From NCBI GenBank assembly GCA_023415305.1, contig JAEZKZ010000063.1:1-35972 (forward strand): a DNA stretch of 35,972 nucleotides, read 5' to 3'. The stretch is from Bacillota bacterium (GTDB lineage: Bacteria > Bacillota > Clostridia > Acetivibrionales > DSM-1351). The notes below the pieces were generated by a model that saw nothing but the letters and a program-made list of their open reading frames with translations, did not search any database and had not been told where the DNA came from. This document shows positions 32,096 to 35,972 of the stretch, one piece after another. Position numbers and translations under genes: made by a program. The first letter of the stretch is position 1. Each line of letters opens with the position of its first letter.

Positions 32096-33259
32096 ATGGA
32101 AGAATTTTTTATTTTTTTACCAGGATTGTTGGCAAATACTATTACTGAAGTTTTTAAAAGCTTGAGTCACAATTGGCTCCCATTAAGTTTAGCTATAGTT
32201 ACTGCTGTACTAATGAAAGTATATGTTAATAGTGAAAAACTCAAACAGAAATTCTTAGAGAGACCAAAAATTTCGATTGTTGCAAGCGTTGCTTTCGGAG
32301 CGTTTACACCACTCTGTGCATGCGGTACTATGGCGGTCGTTATAGGATTACTCAGTACTGCACTGCCGTGGGGTCCGGTTATGGCTTTTCTTACCTCATC
32401 ACCACTTATGAGTCCCGATACATTTATAATGATTGCCGGTGTACTAGATTTCAAATTTGCGGTTGCTCTAACAATTGCTTCCCTTATCATCGGATTTGTT
32501 TCAGGTGGATTAACACATCTAATTGAAAAAAACACTAATTTCCTAAAAGATCAGTTACGATTTTCTGACAAATCAAAAGTTCAAGAATGCGGCTGCAACT
32601 CAGCACAGCCTGCACTTGAGCAAACAATTTCTGAAGCTGCGTGTGGCTGTATTGAATCAATATCATTGCCAAAGCAAACCAGTAATAAGAGTGTTTGTGC
32701 TTGCGATACCAAAACAATATTAACTGAAAAAACCAGTCCAAGTAGTACATGCGGTTGCAGTTCCTCAAACTATATTCCTGACACAATATCATCAGAAGCT
32801 AAAAGTTCAAGTATTTTAATGATAATTCATAAGAAAATTAAGTATAAGGAAATTGGAGAAGCCTTTATAAGTGTAGGCTTAAAGCAAATACTTCTTTACT
32901 TCACAATCTTTGTGGCAATTGGTTATCTTATTCAATCCTTTGTCCCAACTTCTTTAATTATGTCATTATTTAGTGGCGACAATTTATTCTCAGTTCCCTT
33001 GTCAGCTCTGATTGGCCTTCCACTATATGTTAGCGGCGAAGGGGCAATTCCTCTAATTAAAGCATTGATGGATGGCGGTGCCGGCGGAGGTGCAATGATG
33101 GCATTTATGATAACCGGCCCTGCAACCAGTGCATGGGTTATTGCAGGAATAACAGCCTTTATGAAAAAAAGAGCTATCGTTCTATATATTGGATTCATTC
33201 TGGTAGGTGGGATTGTGATTGGATACCTTTATCAGTTTCTTCTGGCAATGGGACTATGA
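32096..33259 (+). CDS. arsP: ArsP-like permease (DUF318) with CxC repeat loop
   Basis: A 387-residue permease of the PF03773 family, whose ArsP members export trivalent organoarsenicals. Two membrane halves of about four helices carry the family segments TPLCACGTMAVVIGLLS (71-87) and GAGGGAMMAFMITGPAT. Between them is a large soluble loop (about 145-245) with four CxC pairs, at Cys165/167, 183/185, 201/203 and 219/221, spaced exactly 18 residues apart. This loop is much longer than in minimal ArsP. GGAGATGG precedes the ATG, 91 bp after sigZ and 42 bp before the GH5 gene. Confidence 0.88.
   Translation: MEEFFIFLPGLLANTITEVFKSLSHNWLPLSLAIVTAVLMKVYVNSEKLKQKFLERPKISIVASVAFGAFTPLCACGTMAVVIGLLSTALPWGPVMAFLTSSPLMSPDTFIMIAGVLDFKFAVALTIASLIIGFVSGGLTHLIEKNTNFLKDQLRFSDKSKVQECGCNSAQPALEQTISEAACGCIESISLPKQTSNKSVCACDTKTILTEKTSPSSTCGCSSSNYIPDTISSEAKSSSILMIIHKKIKYKEIGEAFISVGLKQILLYFTIFVAIGYLIQSFVPTSLIMSLFSGDNLFSVPLSALIGLPLYVSGEGAIPLIKALMDGGAGGGAMMAFMITGPATSAWVIAGITAFMKKRAIVLYIGFILVGGIVIGYLYQFLLAMGL
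32588..32803 (+). repeat. 54-bp in-frame repeat in arsP encoding CxC units
   Basis: Four diverged 54-bp units start at 32588, 32642, 32696 and 32750, each opening with codons for C-(G/A)-C. Only the cysteine codons and a Ser/Thr-rich character are kept between units; the spacing is exact. Confidence 0.75.
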
Positions 33260-33301
33260 GAAAATTATGCGTCTTTGCTATTAATAACGGAGGAAAAATT
33301 A

Positions 33302-34645
33302 ATGAAGAATGAATTTATTCAAGTAGAAAACGGGCAATTCAAGCTAAATAGTAAAAATATAATTCTAAGGGGTTTTTCGGTAGGAACATGGATGAACATT
33401 GAAAATTTTATGTTAAGGATACCAGGTACAGATAATAGAATTCGTCAGACTTATGCTGAAGTATACGGTAAGGAAAATGCAGAGCAATTTTTTGACGACT
33501 TTCTGAACTGTTTTATTAATGAAGATGATTTTATTCTTTTAAAAAGTATAGGAATAAATGTTTTAAGGCTTCCGTTCAGTTACAGACATTTTGAAAATGA
33601 TCAGGTACCAGGTAGATATATTCAGAAGGGGTTCAAACATTTAGACCGCGTACTAGAGCTTTGCCGCAAATATAAAATTTATGCGATTTTGGATATGCAT
33701 TCTTCACCTGGCGGTCAAAATCCGGATTCACATGGGGGAAGCGAAGCCGGTATAAGCGAATTCTGGGAAGATGCTCTGGCAAGAGAAAGACTTATCAAGC
33801 TTTGGAGATATATTGCTCAAAAATATAAAGACGATACTATTATTGCCGGCTATGATGTACTCAATGAACCTGCCTTCGTATCTGATATCCATGCTTTTAA
33901 CAGCTTTTACCGAAAAGTGATCAATCAGATAAGGGAAGTAGATAATAATCATATTATTTTCCTCGAAGGGGATGACTGGGCAAAGGATTTTAGTATTTTT
34001 GATGACCTAGGTGGATATCAGCAGGCAATTTCTTTCCACTTTTACCCCGGCCAGCATGTTTATCTGTCTACAGATTCAAATGTTAGAAAAGAGCAATTGG
34101 AAGAGAAAATATCATATTTCACTCGGTTGAGAGAAAAAAGTGGCATGGCTCTTTGGGTTGGGGAAACAGGGGGACATTTTCCTCAAGATAAACTTTTAGA
34201 CGGTTTGATATTAATTGAAGAGTGCCTCGATATTTTCGAAAAACATGATATTTCATGGACTTTATGGACTTATAAAGATGCAGGAGCAATGGGGATGATT
34301 TATCCAAATGAAAATACAGAGTGGATGAAAATGGCACTTGAATTTCGACAACAGTGGCAAGTAAAAGGTAGAAGCAATCCATCTATTGCTAAAGAAATAT
34401 TTGAAATGGTGGAAAACAAGTTTTCCTTTACTGTCAGTGAAGAAATTAAAGCCCCTCTTACTTTTAGACTATATTCATTCCTTAATGAGTTGTATATACA
34501 TATGCTTCTCAAACCCAAGTTGCAATCTATTCCTTGGGAGGAGATGAGAGAATATCCAAAATCGTTTCTGTTGGAAAACTGTGTTGGATCAGTGGAGTTA
34601 GCTGAGCTTGTAAAATCTTATACCGGTATTTCAAATAAAGAATAG
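33302..34645 (+). CDS. GH5-family glycoside hydrolase, intracellular
   Basis: A 447-residue (beta/alpha)8 hydrolase of the cellulase (GH5) type. Motifs: RGFSVGTWMN, INVLRLPFSYRHF, ILDMHSSPGGQN, acid/base Glu189 in DVLNEPA, HFYPGQ, and nucleophile Glu288 in WVGETGG. No signal peptide, dockerin or carbohydrate-binding module is seen, so it acts in the cytoplasm, probably on imported oligosaccharides. The C-terminal 100 residues after the barrel are not a module that I know. ATG 33302, with GGAGG 8 nt upstream, is preferred over 33275. It follows arsP by 42 bp. Confidence 0.88.
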   Translation: MKNEFIQVENGQFKLNSKNIILRGFSVGTWMNIENFMLRIPGTDNRIRQTYAEVYGKENAEQFFDDFLNCFINEDDFILLKSIGINVLRLPFSYRHFENDQVPGRYIQKGFKHLDRVLELCRKYKIYAILDMHSSPGGQNPDSHGGSEAGISEFWEDALARERLIKLWRYIAQKYKDDTIIAGYDVLNEPAFVSDIHAFNSFYRKVINQIREVDNNHIIFLEGDDWAKDFSIFDDLGGYQQAISFHFYPGQHVYLSTDSNVRKEQLEEKISYFTRLREKSGMALWVGETGGHFPQDKLLDGLILIEECLDIFEKHDISWTLWTYKDAGAMGMIYPNENTEWMKMALEFRQQWQVKGRSNPSIAKEIFEMVENKFSFTVSEEIKAPLTFRLYSFLNELYIHMLLKPKLQSIPWEEMREYPKSFLLENCVGSVELAELVKSYTGISNKE

Positions 34646-34740
34646 TTTTTGCGTCTTTTTACACAGTACACCGTCTTAATTAGTGATACCAAATATAACA
34701 GCTTCAATAAAAATTCTATTTATTAAAGGGAGGTTATTTT

Positions 34741-34992
34741 ATGTTTCAATTTAAAAAAGCAATGCAGGGAATGAGTAAAGCAGAAAGCTTCGAATGTGAA
34801 TGCTGTGGACCTAAGGACGGAGTCTCTTCAAATGAAACTACAGGATGTGGTTGCGGTCCGATAAATTCTATGTGCTGTGGACCGATGGAGAAAAGCTCCT
34901 GTTGTGATGGAGCAAGTAATTGCGATACTAACGAAGCCGAAAAGACACAACCAGTAGCACAGTCAGATTGTAATTGCTCTGAATGTAAATAG
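34741..34992 (+). CDS. Small cysteine-rich putative metal(loid)-binding protein
   Basis: An 83-residue cytoplasmic protein with 13 cysteines in clusters: ECECCGP, GCGCGP, MCCGP, SSCCDG, NCD and DCNCSEC. The CGP triplet recurs three times. It does not match classic bacterial metallothionein SmtA that I can recall, and I do not recognise a named family. Composition and its place downstream of arsP suggest thiol binding of arsenic or another soft metal. A good AAGGGAGG lies before ATG; the GH1 gene follows after 24 bp. Confidence 0.75.
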   Translation: MFQFKKAMQGMSKAESFECECCGPKDGVSSNETTGCGCGPINSMCCGPMEKSSCCDGASNCDTNEAEKTQPVAQSDCNCSECK

Positions 34993-35016
34993 TTGACGAA
35001 AGATAGGAGTGAAAAT

Positions 35017-35972
35017 ATGTCCAGTCTAATTTTTCCTGAAGGCTTCATCTGGGGTACTTCTACAGCTTCATACCAAATAGAAGGCAGTCATAATGCAGAT
35101 GGGAAAGGAGAGTCTATTTGGGATCGTTTCACACATACACCCGGTAACATAACTAATAATGACACCGGGGATGTAGCTTGTGATCACTATCGTCTATATG
35201 AGAATGATATAAAGTTGATGAAGGAACTGGGTATAAAATCATACAGATTCTCAATCTCATGGACGAGAATTTTTCCTGACGGTAAAGGGATTCCAAATCA
35301 AAAAGGCATTGATTTTTATAAGAAACTTATTAAACTTTTGGTTGATAATAATATTATACCTACTGTTACTCTTTATCACTGGGATTTACCTCAGAAACTG
35401 CAAGATATCGGAGGTTGGACATCTCAAGAGACAGTAGATAGTTTTGTACATTATGCGAAATATGTTTTTAAGGAGCTTGGAGAAATGGTTCCAATATGGA
35501 TAACCTTCAATGAGCCATGGGTGTCAGCGTTTGTTGGTTACTGGTATGGAAGTCACCCTCCAAGAATTACAGATCTTAAGACCGCTTTACTGGCTGCGCA
35601 TAATATACTTCTGGCTCATGGTTTGGCGGTCAGAGCTTTCAGGGAAATGAGGACTAAAGGTGAAATCGGAATATCTCTGAACTTAAATCCCGTTTATCCT
35701 GCATCTGAAGATGAAAAAGACATCTCCGCAGCCTTGAGATATGCAGAATATAACAATGGATGGTTTCTTGATCCAATATTAAGAGGGGAATATCCAATTA
35801 ACATGGTAAGTTGGTTTTCCGATAAGTCGGTGTTTCCGAAATTTAATATCGCAGATATGGAGATTATAAGCACACCAATTGACTTCCTGGGAGTAAACAA
35901 TTATTCGAGCAATTCCGTAATGCATGATAATGATAGTCAGCTTCTTCAAGTCTCTTTTGCAACAACCGGAAA
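35017..35972 (+). CDS. GH1 beta-glucosidase, 3' end outside window
   Basis: The first 318 codons of a family 1 glycosidase, open to the window edge. Motifs: PEGFIWGTSTASYQIEG (N-terminal signature), LYHWDLPQ at about 119-126, and TFNEPW at 163-168 with the acid/base Glu166. The nucleophile motif (ENG) should lie beyond 35972. No signal peptide, so it cleaves cellobiose or similar sugars, or their phosphates, in the cytoplasm. GATAGGAG lies upstream of ATG. Probably co-transcribed with the Cys-rich gene and perhaps the GH5 gene. Confidence 0.92.
   Translation, partial: MSSLIFPEGFIWGTSTASYQIEGSHNADGKGESIWDRFTHTPGNITNNDTGDVACDHYRLYENDIKLMKELGIKSYRFSISWTRIFPDGKGIPNQKGIDFYKKLIKLLVDNNIIPTVTLYHWDLPQKLQDIGGWTSQETVDSFVHYAKYVFKELGEMVPIWITFNEPWVSAFVGYWYGSHPPRITDLKTALLAAHNILLAHGLAVRAFREMRTKGEIGISLNLNPVYPASEDEKDISAALRYAEYNNGWFLDPILRGEYPINMVSWFSDKSVFPKFNIADMEIISTPIDFLGVNNYSSNSVMHDNDSQLLQVSFATTG

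Noticed and set aside
32167..32792. Minus-strand frames within arsP
   Set aside because: Antisense shadows of the permease and of its CxC repeat loop, without start signals.

Overview
The window looks like chromosome of a low-GC Gram-positive anaerobe of class Clostridia. It is AT-rich, has strong GGAGG-type ribosome binding sites, several TTG starts, a clostridial FeoA-FeoA-FeoB iron uptake locus, and a GH5 cellulase-family gene plus a GH1 beta-glucosidase at the right edge. Those two glycosidases suggest a plant-fibre degrader of the Ruminiclostridium (Clostridium cellulolyticum) kind; this placement is inference, since there is no rRNA gene. I see no tRNA, rRNA, CRISPR array, transposase or phage gene.

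Layout. 1-5770: housekeeping genes: an atypical class I aminotransferase, purB behind a likely pair of PurR boxes, a GntR/UTRA regulator, and a membrane-anchored class A beta-lactamase-fold protein. 5940-10280: metal homeostasis: a DedA protein convergent with a DtxR/MntR-type repressor, then feoA-feoA-feoB and a 46-residue Cys-rich FeoB-associated peptide. Five copies of a GTTAGC-N4-GCTAAC-like palindrome (three perfect) lie in front of the feo genes and are probably the repressor's operators. 10310-12990: a LysM-CAP secreted protein, a second DedA protein, and a TerC-family membrane protein controlled by a yybP-ykoY (manganese) riboswitch. 13036-13984: an SdpR/SdpI-like repressor-immunity pair with a textbook promoter and a 36-bp operator palindrome. 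14062-16711: a His-repeat YmaF-like protein, an unrecognised charged protein and a GT39-like membrane glycosyltransferase. 16820-20155: an operon with the same order as Bacillus subtilis sigY-yxlC-yxlD/E-yxlF-yxlG. 20385-23587: topoisomerase III and a DUF362/ferredoxin protein. 23840-27118: a looser accessory stretch with an orphan solute-binding lipoprotein, DUF3788, a decayed WYL regulator and a C_GCAxxG_C_C protein.

27363-35972: the most interesting part, an extended arsenic island: arsR-arsD-arsA-acr3-arsC, then a SigZ-like ECF sigma factor with a five-cysteine tail, an ArsP-like permease whose cytoplasmic loop carries four CxC pairs at an exact 18-residue period, an intracellular GH5 enzyme, an 83-residue protein with 13 cysteines, and a GH1 beta-glucosidase that runs off the window. 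Gaps from arsR through arsP to the GH5 gene are short (2-91 bp) without a clear terminator, so the cysteine-rich proteins and even the glycosidases may share transcription with arsenic resistance.

All family assignments come from reading motifs and gene order; no database search was possible.
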